The position numbers and the translations under genes were made by a program. A stretch of 64,000 nucleotides of DNA from Phycisphaeraceae bacterium (GTDB taxonomy: Bacteria > Planctomycetota > Phycisphaerae > Phycisphaerales > UBA1924): the NCBI GenBank assembly GCA_007693965.1, contig RECQ01000026.1, positions 1 to 64,000 of the forward strand, in the 5' to 3' direction. This document shows, piece after piece, positions 1 through 7,776 of this stretch; positions within the stretch are counted from its first letter, which is position 1, and the number at the start of each line of letters is the position of its first letter. The notes beneath the pieces were generated by a model. It worked only from the letters and a program-made list of their open reading frames with translations, was not told the origin of the DNA and did not search any database.

Positions 1-394
<394 letters not shown>

Positions 395-524
395 GATTTC
401 CTTAGACCGATACGCAGAGCGATCTGCAAGTCGGATCGTCAGCGCAATCTCGTCCGCCTCACGGCGGGCATGTCCGCGGCGACGCGGACAATGCTGTCTC
501 CCAACTGTTTCTTGATACATACGC

Positions 525-562
525 AACGCCCGTCTCCTCGGAGGCGGGCGTTGTTCTTTTTT
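525..562 (+). terminator. Rho-independent terminator behind 16S rRNA
   Basis: A long hairpin with arms AACGCCCG and CGGGCGTT, extended inward by CTCC/GGAG, is followed by GTTCTTTTTT. It lies about 140 bases after the 16S 3' end and is the natural end of a 16S-only transcript. Confidence 0.85.
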
Positions 563-606
563 GACCCAACCACGCCCCATCATCCTCCCGACTCAACGCA
601 TCCGAA

Positions 607-758
607 AGACGCCGAGGCTGAGGAGTCTTCGACGAAGCCTCGGGAGCAAACAAAACCAACGCACAAACAGACGCCGAGGCTGAGCCCCCGAAGCCTCGGG
701 AACAACCGAAGTCGACACCCAAAATAGACGCCGAGGCTGAGTCCTCGAAGCCTCGGGA
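607..758 (+). repeat. 57-bp-period palindromic repeat, three units
   Basis: Three units start at 607, 669 and 726 with AGACGCCGAGGCTGAG and continue to AAGCCTCGGGA. Each contains the inverted pair CCGAGGCT/AGCCTCGG. The spacing of units 2 and 3 is exactly 57 bases; unit 1 carries 5 extra bases. The same unit, in the same orientation relative to the coding strand, forms the eight-unit array inside murD at 56107-56562. The rest of the 389-841 gap holds the 16S terminator and the promoter box of the next gene; no coding sequence is evident. Confidence 0.85.
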
Positions 759-829
759 ACGCGACCGAGCGAAGTCATCGCCCACAGCGAACACCCTCCA
801 CGCCCGCGCAACCCTCATCCCCCGTCTGG

Positions 830-835
830 TACAGT
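830..835 (+). promoter_or_regulatory. TANNNT box (-10) for the CoA-transferase A gene
   Basis: TACAGT lies 6 bases before the ATG at 842, and no Shine-Dalgarno sequence is present. The spacing places the transcription start at or next to the start codon, which predicts a leaderless mRNA. No convincing -35 box is seen. Confidence 0.55.
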
Positions 836-841
836 GACCCC

Positions 842-1567
842 ATGGCCAACAAGGTTGCACAATCCCCGAAGCACATCCTCGAAGACCTCCGCGCCAAAGG
901 CGTCGTCCGCGACGGCATGACCGTCATGGCCGGAGGCTTCGGCCTCTGCGGCATCCCCGAGCAGCTCATCATCGCCCTTCGCGACACCGGCGTGAAGGAC
1001 CTCACCGTCATCTCCAACAACGCCGGCGTCGACGACTGGGGCCTCGGTCTCCTCCTCGAAACCCGCCAGATCCGCAAAATGGTCAGCAGCTACGTGGGCG
1101 AGAACGCCGAATTCGCCCGCCAATTCCTCGCGAACGAGCTCGAGATCGAGTTCAACCCACAGGGCACACTCGCCGAACGCATTCGCGCGGGAGGCGCCGG
1201 CATCCCCGCCTTCTTCACGCCCACCGGCTACGGCACCATGGTCGCCGAGGGCAAGGAGACCCGCGAGATCGAAGGCCGCCACTACGTCCTCGAGAGCTGG
1301 CTCCGCGCCGACCTCTCCCTCGTCAAGGCCGACACCGCCGACAAGGCCGGCAACCTCGTATACCGAAAAACCGCCCGCAACTTCAACCCCATGATGGCCC
1401 AGGCCGGAACAGTCACCATCGCCGAGGTCGACACCCTCGTCGAGATCGGCGACATCGATCCCGAGATGGTCCACACCCCCGGCGCCTACATCGACGCCAT
1501 CGTCGTCACGAAGAGCGAAAAGCGGATCGAACAGCGCACCGTCACAAAGCGCGAACCCGCCGCGTGA
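842..1567 (+). CDS. scoA: 3-oxoacid CoA-transferase, subunit A
   Basis: Subunit A of a heteromeric 3-oxoacid (succinyl/acetoacetyl-type) CoA-transferase, which moves CoA between a dicarboxylate-CoA and a 3-oxoacid in ketone-body and fatty-acid metabolism in the cytoplasm. The 241-residue length is usual for the family. The N-terminal GGFGLCGIPE (about 31-40) and the ISNNAG segment (about 58-63) are typical of the A subunit, whose partner supplies the catalytic glutamate. The partner gene starts at 2844, 1.28 kb away, instead of following directly. A TANNNT box 6 bases before the ATG suggests its own leaderless transcript. Substrate choice cannot be read from the sequence. Confidence 0.93.
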   Translation: MANKVAQSPKHILEDLRAKGVVRDGMTVMAGGFGLCGIPEQLIIALRDTGVKDLTVISNNAGVDDWGLGLLLETRQIRKMVSSYVGENAEFARQFLANELEIEFNPQGTLAERIRAGGAGIPAFFTPTGYGTMVAEGKETREIEGRHYVLESWLRADLSLVKADTADKAGNLVYRKTARNFNPMMAQAGTVTIAEVDTLVEIGDIDPEMVHTPGAYIDAIVVTKSEKRIEQRTVTKREPAA

Positions 1568-1605
1568 AGCGACAGAGAGAGACGAACAACAGCAGGGGCG
1601 CCGCC

Positions 1606-1743
1606 ATGAGCGAACAGACCGGAAAGAACAGCGCTGCGCTCAAACGCAATATCATCCACGACATCGTCGGCTTCGCGGTGGGGGTGGTGACGACGCTCGC
1701 CATGCTCGGCCGCCGCCGCGCCGGTGAGAAAGTGTCGAAATAA
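1606..1743 (+). CDS. Small hypothetical protein (45 aa)
   Basis: A short reading frame that begins MSEQTGKNSAAL and contains a weakly hydrophobic stretch (DIVGFAVGVVTTLAML, about 19-34) flanked by basic residues (GRRRAGEK). It could be a single-pass or membrane-associated peptide. The stop codon overlaps the start of the next gene (TAATG at 1741-1745), which suggests translational coupling. A purine-rich GCAGGGGCG stretch lies 6-14 bases before the ATG. No family is recognised. Confidence 0.55.
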   Translation: MSEQTGKNSAALKRNIIHDIVGFAVGVVTTLAMLGRRRAGEKVSK

Positions 1744-2006
1744 TGCTCGTCGGCGCCCTGAGCACCGCGGCCGGAAAGCTCCAGACGTTCGGGGCCTTCA
1801 TCCTGATCGCCGGCATCGCCATGTGCGTGATCTTCGTGATCGCCCCTGCGTACACGGGCGTCGTGGATGCAGAGGCCCCGGAGTTTGATGAGCGCACTGT
1901 TCCCTTGCGCTATCTGTATCTCAGCGGGGCGTTCTCGCTCGCCGGCGCGGCGTTGTACATCGCGGCCCTCGTGGTCGGCATCCGCCAAAAAACCCGAGGG
2001 CGATAG
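1743..2006 (+). CDS. Small two-helix membrane protein (87 aa)
   Basis: The protein has two clear transmembrane segments, about residues 13-36 (FGAFILIAGIAMCVIFVIAP) and 58-81 (LSGAFSLAGAALYIAALVVG), with a short polar loop between them. It starts within the stop codon of the 45-aa gene upstream, so the two are probably co-translated. It ends close to and convergent with the alpha/beta hydrolase gene on the other strand. No family or function is recognised. Confidence 0.65.
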   Translation: MLVGALSTAAGKLQTFGAFILIAGIAMCVIFVIAPAYTGVVDAEAPEFDERTVPLRYLYLSGAFSLAGAALYIAALVVGIRQKTRGR

Positions 2007-2023
2007 CGCCTCGCTGCGGCACG

Positions 2024-2779
2024 TCAGGCATCAACGTACCGACCCGCCCATGCGGAAAGCACGTGGCCGAGAAATCGAGCATCGCGCTCATCGCCCACCA
2101 GGTGATCCGCCTCGCCCAGTGAAACAAAGCTCCGCGGATGCCGCGCCGCCTTGAAGATGCGCTCCGCGTGCTCGATCCCCACGATCCGGTCCACCGGCGA
2201 ATGAAAGATCATGATCGGTCGCCCGAGATTCGCGATTCGATCGGCAGTGTCGTGGCGCTCAAGATCCTCGACAAAATCCTTCCCGATCCGGAAGGGCCGG
2301 CCCCCGATGGAGACCTCGGCGACGCCAAGCTCATCGAAGTCGGCGCCGATCAGATGCTGGCGGACGTTGGTCGGATCGCTCGGCGCCCCGATCGTAGCCA
2401 CGCACCGGACGGACTCGATCTTGTGGGCCGCATGAATGACCGCGGCGCCGCCGAGGCTGTGGCCGATCAGGACCCGTGGCGCCTCGCGCTCTCGCTCCAG
2501 ATACTCCGCCGCGGCGACGAGATCCTTGATATTCGTCGTGAACGTCGTCTCCGCGAACTCCCCCTCGCTCTGGCCCAAACCGGTGAAGTCGAATCGCAGC
2601 ACGCCGATCCCCTCCGCCGCCAGTTGCGAAGCCACATGCCCGACGACCTTCAGATTCTTCGAGCAGGTGAAGCAGTGGGCGAAGATGGCGAAGGCGCGGG
2701 GATCTCCCTCAGGCAGGTCCAGCAGCGCTGCGATTTCATGGCCGGCGCCGCCGGGGAATCGCACTCTTTCGGTCTGCAT
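2024..2779 (-). CDS. Alpha/beta hydrolase, OsmC-partner type
   Basis: A 251-residue alpha/beta hydrolase. The oxyanion-region [10 protein letters not shown] (about 31-40), the nucleophile elbow GHSLGG, the acid in HSPVDRIVG and the histidine in GEADHLVG give a complete Ser-Asp-His triad. The N-terminal signature [11 protein letters not shown] and the [10 protein letters not shown] motif match the hydrolase half of the two-domain hydrolase/OsmC proteins. The OsmC peroxidase-like half is absent here, so this is a stand-alone version. The start at 2779 is supported by GGGAGGAG upstream and by homology-like N-terminal sequence; in-frame sequence upstream of it has no family character. Its substrate is unknown. 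It is divergent from scoB. Confidence 0.87.
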   Translation of the reverse strand: MQTERVRFPGGAGHEIAALLDLPEGDPRAFAIFAHCFTCSKNLKVVGHVASQLAAEGIGVLRFDFTGLGQSEGEFAETTFTTNIKDLVAAAEYLEREREAPRVLIGHSLGGAAVIHAAHKIESVRCVATIGAPSDPTNVRQHLIGADFDELGVAEVSIGGRPFRIGKDFVEDLERHDTADRIANLGRPIMIFHSPVDRIVGIEHAERIFKAARHPRSFVSLGEADHLVGDERDARFLGHVLSAWAGRYVDA

Positions 2780-2831
2780 GGCGGGGGTCTCCTCCCAGGT
2801 GTTGGCTGCGCCGGGGCCGGACTCAGGAGGG

Positions 2832-2837
2832 TACACT
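2832..2837 (+). promoter_or_regulatory. TANNNT box for the CoA-transferase B gene
   Basis: TACACT lies exactly 6 bases before the ATG at 2844, the same geometry as for scoA. A purine run (AGGAGGG) lies before the box, too far from the ATG to act as a normal ribosome binding site. Confidence 0.55.
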
Positions 2838-2843
2838 GGCCAC

Positions 2844-3506
2844 ATGCCCCTGACACGAGACCAGATCACCAAGCGCGCCGCCCGCGAGCTCCGCGACGGC
2901 TTCATCGTCAACCTCGGCATCGGCATGCCCACCCTCGTCGCCAACCACATCCCCGAGGGGATGCAGGTGTGGCTGCAGTCGGAGAACGGGCTGCTCGGCA
3001 TCGGGCCCTTTCCATACGAGGACGAGGTGGACGCCGACCTCATCAACGCCGGCAAGCAGACGATCACCGCCGTCCCCGGCGCCGCCTATTTCTCGTCGAG
3101 CGAAAGCTTCGAGATGATCCGCGGCGGGCACATCCAGCTCGCCATCCTCGGCGCCATGCAGGTCAGCCAGGAAGGCGACATCGCCAACTGGATGATCCCT
3201 GGAAAAATGGTCAAAGGCATGGGCGGCGCCATGGACCTGGTCGCCGGCGTCAAGAAGGTCGTGGTGACGATGGAGCACTGCGCCAAGGACGGCTCGCCCA
3301 AGATCCTCAAGGAATGCAACCTCCCGCTCACTGGCACACAGTGCATCGACATGATCATCACCGATCTCTGCGTGCTGGAGATGGATGAAGAGAAACGACG
3401 CTTCCGCCTCACCGAGCTGGCGCCGGATGTAAGCGTCGAAGAAGTGCGCGAGAAGACCGAGGCGGAGATCATCATCGAGGGCGCCCCGAAAACAGTGGAA
3501 GCCTGA
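2844..3506 (+). CDS. scoB: 3-oxoacid CoA-transferase, subunit B
   Basis: Subunit B of the 3-oxoacid CoA-transferase. It carries the active-site motif SENG (Glu about residue 47 in [11 protein letters not shown]), which forms the glutamyl-CoA thioester intermediate. Also typical are LGIGMPTLV (about 24-32) and [14 protein letters not shown]. At 220 residues it has the usual length. It should pair with scoA at 842. The gene has its own TANNNT box, so the two subunits are probably made from separate transcripts. It is followed by a perfect palindrome at 3530 and the transposase gene. Confidence 0.93.
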   Translation: MPLTRDQITKRAARELRDGFIVNLGIGMPTLVANHIPEGMQVWLQSENGLLGIGPFPYEDEVDADLINAGKQTITAVPGAAYFSSSESFEMIRGGHIQLAILGAMQVSQEGDIANWMIPGKMVKGMGGAMDLVAGVKKVVVTMEHCAKDGSPKILKECNLPLTGTQCIDMIITDLCVLEMDEEKRRFRLTELAPDVSVEEVREKTEAEIIIEGAPKTVEA

Positions 3507-3529
3507 AAAATCACAAGAAGCGCACACCC

Positions 3530-3560
3530 AGCGAGCCGGGGCGAGACGCCCCGGCTCGCT
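3530..3560 (+). repeat. REP-like perfect palindrome, left of transposase
   Basis: A 31-base hairpin: AGCGAGCCGGGGCG, loop AGA, CGCCCCGGCTCGCT. It ends directly before the transposase start codon. Its half-sites recur as a facing pair at 4139-4213. Confidence 0.85.
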
Positions 3561-3562
3561 TG

Positions 3563-4117
3563 ATGCCGGATCTGACGATGCAAGACACTCCTGCACAAAC
3601 AGGAAAAACAACCGTCTGGCACATCACCTTCGGAACGTACGGATCCCGACTGCATGGCGACGGACGCGGAACCGTCGCCCGGCCCAACAACAAACGTGGC
3701 GATCCGTACATCATCCTCGACCCCTGGCGCGCAGAGCAGGAAAGCAACATCATGCGCCATGACCCCGTCATCCTGACGCACGAGCAGCGCCGATTCATCG
3801 AAGCCAACCTTCCAAAGATTTGTGAAAAAGGAGGCTGGCGACTCATCGCATGCGCCGCCGGCCCCGACCACGTCCACACACTGCTGGAAGCAGATTCCAG
3901 AATCCACGGCCGACGCATCAGACCGCTTCTGAAACGCTGGTTGACACAAAACCTCGAAGAGCGTTGGCGCCAGCCACGACGCCCGGACGGCATGGGCTGG
4001 TGGGTTCAGGGCGGTTCGACCAAGGCCGTGAAGCACCCGCACTACCTTCAAACCGCGATCCGCTACATCACGGAGCAGCGCGCAACACCCCGGTCATCGG
4101 GTTCCCGATCGGCGTGA
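3563..4117 (+). CDS. REP-associated tyrosine transposase (Y1/HUH)
   Basis: A single-strand DNA transposase of the IS200/IS605-related Y1 superfamily, REP-associated (RAYT) branch. Visible features are the N-terminal WHITFGTYGSRL (about 19-30), the HUH metal motif HVH at 103-105 in GPDHVHTLLE, and a candidate catalytic tyrosine at 168 in AIRYITEQR. The length of 184 residues fits RAYTs. Palindromes with shared half-sites flank the gene on both sides, the usual arrangement of a RAYT with its REP substrates. A TTG at 3560 and ATGs at 3563 and 3578 are possible starts; the palindrome reaches up to 3560. RAYTs are usually single-copy, host-like genes, not free transposons. Confidence 0.85.
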   Translation: MPDLTMQDTPAQTGKTTVWHITFGTYGSRLHGDGRGTVARPNNKRGDPYIILDPWRAEQESNIMRHDPVILTHEQRRFIEANLPKICEKGGWRLIACAAGPDHVHTLLEADSRIHGRRIRPLLKRWLTQNLEERWRQPRRPDGMGWWVQGGSTKAVKHPHYLQTAIRYITEQRATPRSSGSRSA

Positions 4118-4138
4118 ATAGGCCATAGGACAATCAAA

Positions 4139-4213
4139 AGCGAGCCGGGGCGTCCCGCCCCGAGTAGCACACCTACACACGCGTTCATTCGGGGCGAGAC
4201 GCCCCGGCTCGCA
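4139..4213 (+). repeat. Facing REP-like pair, right of transposase
   Basis: Two elements face each other: AGCGAGCC followed by hairpin GGGGCG-TCC-CGCCCC (4139-4163), and hairpin GGGGCG-AGA-CGCCCC followed by GGCTCGC (4190-4212). They share the core of the palindrome at 3530 and form a BIME-like pair just after the transposase gene. Confidence 0.8.
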
Positions 4214-4278
4214 ATGAATTCTGTCAGGCTCGCAGTGAGGTCTGTATGGTGCTCACACTCTCACCCTGAGGAGCGCCA

Positions 4279-5403
4279 ATGCCCCCCATCTGGTTCGACG
4301 CCCATCTCGATCTCGCCTGCCTGGCCGTCAACGGCCGCGACATGTTCGTCACCCCAGAAGTGGCGGGCGGACCATGGCCGCCGGGCTCGGTCACGTTCCC
4401 TTCGCTTGCGCAGGGAGGCGTGCGCCTCGCGCTCGGAACCATCTTCACCGAGCCCGGAGGCGAAGGCCCCGAGGGATACCCCGAGGGTGATTTCGAAGCC
4501 GCCGCCCGCAAGGGCCGCGCCCAGATCGAGTTCTATCTCACCGCCCGCGACCGCGGCGCCGTCGTCCTCGATCTCCGCTCGCTGCTCCAAGACGATCCCG
4601 GCGTCGGCGAAGTCCGAGGCGGGATGGGCGTCTCCGAACATGCGCCCCACACGCTCGCCCGCAAACTCTCCCGCGCCACGCCGCGCGAAGCGCTGCACCT
4701 CGGCATCCTGGTCGAAGGCGCCGACCCGATCGCATCGCCCGACGAACTCCCCTGGTGGATAGAACGAGGCGTCGTCGCCATCGGCCTCACATGGGCGAAG
4801 CCCTCGCGCTTCGCCGGCGGCAACGGCTCGCCCGGCCGCGGCCTCACCAGCGCCGGACGCGACATGATCGCCGCCATGGACGAACTTGGCCTCATCCACG
4901 ATCTCTCCCACCTGAGCCAGAAGGCGACGGAAGAGCTGCTCGCGATCACCGACCGTCCCGTCATCGCATCACACTCAAACTGCCGCGCCCTGCTGGGCGG
5001 GAAGAACGAGCGGCACATCACCGACGAGACCATCGCCGAGATCGGCCGCCGCGGCGGCGTGGTCGGCGTCAACCTCGTCTCCAAATTCCTCGACGATACG
5101 ATCGACTTCGACTCCGACCGCCGCGCGACCGTCGACGATGTGATCCGCAACATCGAGCACGTCTGCGAGGTGATGGGGCGGCGCGACGGCGTCGGCCTGG
5201 GCAGCGACATGGACGGCGGCTTCTCAGCCCTCAAACTCCCCTCCGGCATCGACGGCCCCGCCGAACTCGACATGCTCGACGACGCCCTCGAAGGACGCGG
5301 CTGGCGACGACAGGACGTCGATGGCTTCCGCTTCGGCAACTGGGCGAAGTTCTTCAGCGCCGAGCTCGGCGCCCATCGCGCCGGCGCGATCCAGAAGGAC
5401 TGA
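4279..5403 (+). CDS. Membrane dipeptidase, peptidase family M19
   Basis: A zinc dipeptidase of the M19 (renal dipeptidase-like) family, which hydrolyses dipeptides including D-amino-acid dipeptides. The N-terminal HxD metal pair is at 9-11 (DAHLDLA); further family blocks are HDLSHLS, the PVIASHSNCRAL metal histidine, and GVGLGSDMDGG near the C-terminus. At 374 residues it has the usual size. No signal peptide is visible, so a cytoplasmic location is likely. A GAGGAG sequence 6 bases before the ATG sets the start. The gene stands alone between the transposase locus and an inverted-repeat element. Confidence 0.9.
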   Translation: MPPIWFDAHLDLACLAVNGRDMFVTPEVAGGPWPPGSVTFPSLAQGGVRLALGTIFTEPGGEGPEGYPEGDFEAAARKGRAQIEFYLTARDRGAVVLDLRSLLQDDPGVGEVRGGMGVSEHAPHTLARKLSRATPREALHLGILVEGADPIASPDELPWWIERGVVAIGLTWAKPSRFAGGNGSPGRGLTSAGRDMIAAMDELGLIHDLSHLSQKATEELLAITDRPVIASHSNCRALLGGKNERHITDETIAEIGRRGGVVGVNLVSKFLDDTIDFDSDRRATVDDVIRNIEHVCEVMGRRDGVGLGSDMDGGFSALKLPSGIDGPAELDMLDDALEGRGWRRQDVDGFRFGNWAKFFSAELGAHRAGAIQKD

Positions 5404-5420
5404 CTCTGGTTCTTGGGGAA

Positions 5421-5585
5421 GAACGCGGAGTGAGACGGAGTTTTTGAGGAAGACGGAGTCGGAAAAGAAGAAGAGAAGAATTGCTCATCGCGATGGACAG
5501 GGCCGGTTTGAATGGCGGCGCCCATCGCGCAGCCACACAATTCTTCACTCCGTCTCACTCAAAAACTCCGTCTCACTCTGCGTTC
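5421..5585 (+). repeat. Long inverted-repeat element between genes
   Basis: The 28-base ends 5421-5448 and 5558-5585 are inverted copies with one mismatch (GAACGC[G/A]GAGTGAGACGG...). The inverted similarity continues inward over a second GACGGAGT copy and GAAGAATTG (near 5474) with CAATTCTTC (near 5538). It contains no gene. It could be a small non-autonomous mobile element or a large transcribed hairpin between the convergent genes on each side. Confidence 0.7.
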
Positions 5586-5613
5586 CTTCCCTCGTCGATC
5601 AACCCGAACCACA

Positions 5614-6582
5614 TCACGGAACAGGACCGCCGAAGACAGCATGGCACGTGCACCCGGCATGCATGCCTGCGGAGCGCGCGAACGCCTCCCAGCCCGCATC
5701 CTCGTCGGCGCCCCGCGGAAGGCGTGACAATCGCGACAGAAACTCCCGCTGGTACCGGGCCTCGTGCGTCTGGTACTCCGGGTTCCCCTGCGTGTTGGCG
5801 TATTCGCGCTGCAGCGCACGCTGGATGCGGTCGATGCGCGTCTCCGGATGCGGGTGCGTCGCCATAATCTCCCATCCCCGCGCGCCCCCCGACGCATCCC
5901 CGAGAATTTGCATCACTTCAAGCTGCCCGCGCGGGTCGTAGCCCGCCCGCGCCATGTAGCGCATCCCCAGCGCATCCGCCTCCAGCTCCTCATCGCGGTT
6001 GAACTTAAGCACGAAACCCGTGCCCACCGCGCCCGTCAGGACCGGCACACCCACACGCACCAGGTCGTCATCCGATTGCCCCGCGGCCACGTTGGCGCCG
6101 ACGATCACGCCCGTCACGATGAGCTGGTTGGTGATGCGGTTGTTCGCATGCCGCGCCGTCACGTGCCCGATCTCATGCCCCAGCACGCCCGCGAGCTGCG
6201 CCTCGCTGGTGAACCGCTCCGCCAGCCCGCGCGTGATGAAGACCTTGCCGCCCGGCAGCGCGAAGGCGTTGATCACCTCGGAGTCGAGCAGCGTGAACTC
6301 CCAGGGCAGAGAGGCATAGTCCGCCTCGGTGTGGGGGACCATCGACATACCCACCTGAGTCACATACTCCTGCAGCCGCTGATCCTGCACCGCGCCGCCA
6401 TAGGTCTCCGTGAGCTCTGTCTTGGCGTCCTCGCCGATGGAGATCTCATGCGAGCGGCTGAGAAGGTTGAACTGCCGCTGCCCAGTCGCCGGGTTGACCG
6501 AGCACCCGGCGAGCGCGACGCCCAGCAGGGAGATGGTGAGCAGCCGGATGTGCTTCGGAATCTGTCGAATGGGTGCGCCCAT
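5614..6582 (-). CDS. M48-family metalloprotease, lipoprotein
   Basis: A secreted zinc protease related to the BepA/LoiP group. The N-terminus is a lipoprotein signal (ISLLGVALAGC, lipid-bearing Cys27). The zinc motif HEIGH lies at 136-140 (GHEIGHVTARH), and the third ligand is expected in DEELEADALG. The conserved NAFALPGG upstream and the Asp-rich YDPRGQLEVMQIL after it are family hallmarks. The likely role is outer-membrane or periplasmic protein quality control. AGGAGG lies 7 bases before the ATG. The C-terminal 40 residues after LSRLPRG are not conserved in character. The gene is divergent from menG. Confidence 0.9.
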   Translation of the reverse strand: MGAPIRQIPKHIRLLTISLLGVALAGCSVNPATGQRQFNLLSRSHEISIGEDAKTELTETYGGAVQDQRLQEYVTQVGMSMVPHTEADYASLPWEFTLLDSEVINAFALPGGKVFITRGLAERFTSEAQLAGVLGHEIGHVTARHANNRITNQLIVTGVIVGANVAAGQSDDDLVRVGVPVLTGAVGTGFVLKFNRDEELEADALGMRYMARAGYDPRGQLEVMQILGDASGGARGWEIMATHPHPETRIDRIQRALQREYANTQGNPEYQTHEARYQREFLSRLSRLPRGADEDAGWEAFARSAGMHAGCTCHAVFGGPVP

Positions 6583-6666
6583 GGCTGTGCCTCCTGCTCA
6601 AGGTGCGATGAATCACATCATGGTATGTCCGCGGCGCCGGCTCGTCCCGATCCCTGTGGAGCGGGC

Positions 6667-6672
6667 TACCAT
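6667..6672 (+). promoter_or_regulatory. TANNNT box for the MenG/UbiE gene
   Basis: TACCAT is followed by 7 bases and then ATG at 6680. The identical layout, TACCATGGTG plus ATG, is found before the ECF sigma gene at 10729. It favours the ATG at 6680 over the one at 6671, which overlaps the box. Confidence 0.5.
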
Positions 6673-6679
6673 GGTGGAC

Positions 6680-7480
6680 ATGCCGCGAACCGCACGACCA
6701 GCGCAGGAAGTGAAGGGGATCGGGGAGGCGCCCGCCGCCTGGTCCGAGTCCGACCTCGCCTCCGATCCGCATCGCAACGAGGAAAAAGCGGACAAGGTCC
6801 GGCGCATGTTTGGCGCCATCGCCCACCGCTACGACCTGAACAACCGCCTCCACTCCTTCGGGCGCGACCGCGCCTGGCGCCGCGTCGCCATCGAGGAGGC
6901 CGCGCTGCGCCCAGGCGACACAGTCCTCGACGTCGCCTGCGGCACGGGCGACCTCGCCCTCGCCTTCGCCCGCGCCGGCGCCGACCGCGTCATCGGCCTC
7001 GATTTCACGCCGCAGATGCTCGATGTCGCCCGCCACCGCGCCGAACGGGCCGCCGACACCCGCCGCGTCGAATGGATCGAGGGCGATGCGATGGCCCTTC
7101 CACAGGAAGACGCGTCCGTCGACATCGTCACCATCGCCTTCGGCATCAGGAACGTCACCGACCCCGCCCGCGCCCTCGCCGAGTTCCGCCGCGTGCTTCG
7201 CCCCGGCGGCAGGCTGGTGGTCCTCGAGTTCAGCGAGCCGCGCAGCCCCCTCATCGCCCGCATGAACCGGTTCTGGTGCTCCACCGTCATGCCCCGCACC
7301 GCCACCTGGATCAGCCGCGACACCTCCGGCGCCTACCGCTACCTGCCCCGCTCGATCGAAACTTTCCTCGATCGCGAGGAGATGGTCCGATCACTCGACG
7401 CCGCCGGCTTCGGCGCCATCACGCAGAAACCGCTCACATTCGGGGTCTGCGTGTGTTATCGGGGCCTGGTTCTGCGATAG
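6680..7480 (+). CDS. menG: Demethylmenaquinone/ubiquinone C-methyltransferase
   Basis: A SAM-dependent methyltransferase for the last step of menaquinone (or ubiquinone) synthesis. The family signature NEEKADKVRRMFGAIAHRYD (about 33-52) leads into the SAM loop LDVACGTGDLAL (about 83-94); VTIAFGIRNV and FRRVLRPGGRLVVLEF follow, and the C-terminal FGVCVCYRG matches the family end. An amidohydrolase of the aminofutalosine-deaminase type at 40656 would fit a futalosine menaquinone route, so MenG is the more likely role. The start is chosen from the TANNNT box; ATG 6671 would add three residues. No ribosome binding site is seen. Confidence 0.9.
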   Translation: MPRTARPAQEVKGIGEAPAAWSESDLASDPHRNEEKADKVRRMFGAIAHRYDLNNRLHSFGRDRAWRRVAIEEAALRPGDTVLDVACGTGDLALAFARAGADRVIGLDFTPQMLDVARHRAERAADTRRVEWIEGDAMALPQEDASVDIVTIAFGIRNVTDPARALAEFRRVLRPGGRLVVLEFSEPRSPLIARMNRFWCSTVMPRTATWISRDTSGAYRYLPRSIETFLDREEMVRSLDAAGFGAITQKPLTFGVCVCYRGLVLR

Positions 7481-7509
7481 CGACGCGTTATCGGCCGGGC
7501 GCCGTGTCC

Positions 7510-7553
7510 GGGCGCCGTGGCAGAGCCGTCCTCGGCACTGCCACGCCGCATGG
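7510..7553 (+). repeat. GTGGCA/TGCCAC-flanked hairpin, copy 1
   Basis: Conserved flanks GCCGTGGCA and TGCCACGCCGCATGG enclose a variable stem (GAGCCG with CGGC). Copies with the same flanks and different stems are at 8492 and 15873. The whole gap 7481-7776 shows no gene. Confidence 0.7.
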
Positions 7554-7776
7554 AAAGACCATATTCCTTCCCCACCCAAACCGCGTTATCGGCCCCCGCA
7601 CAGTTATCCGGGCCTTTTTCGCGACTTCGTGCGCGCCCCCGCAAACTTCACTCCCCACCCCCCGGGCTCCCGATCAACACCGCGGGACGCAACGGCGCGT
7701 CCCACGGGCGAACCGCCCGGAGACAAGCGGAAGCATCACAGACCCAGACATTGCCAAAGAAAGGCGGGGTGAAAGA

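Noticed and set aside
3530-4213. Complete insertion sequence with target-site duplication
   Set aside because: No direct target duplications or terminal inverted repeats of a DDE element are seen; the flanking palindromes fit a RAYT with REPs.
5764-7776. Very long open frame on the plus strand joined to the B12-binding gene
   Set aside because: It runs antisense to the M48 protease and out of frame with menG; the translation is Arg/Pro-rich with no domain until the GTG at 7777.
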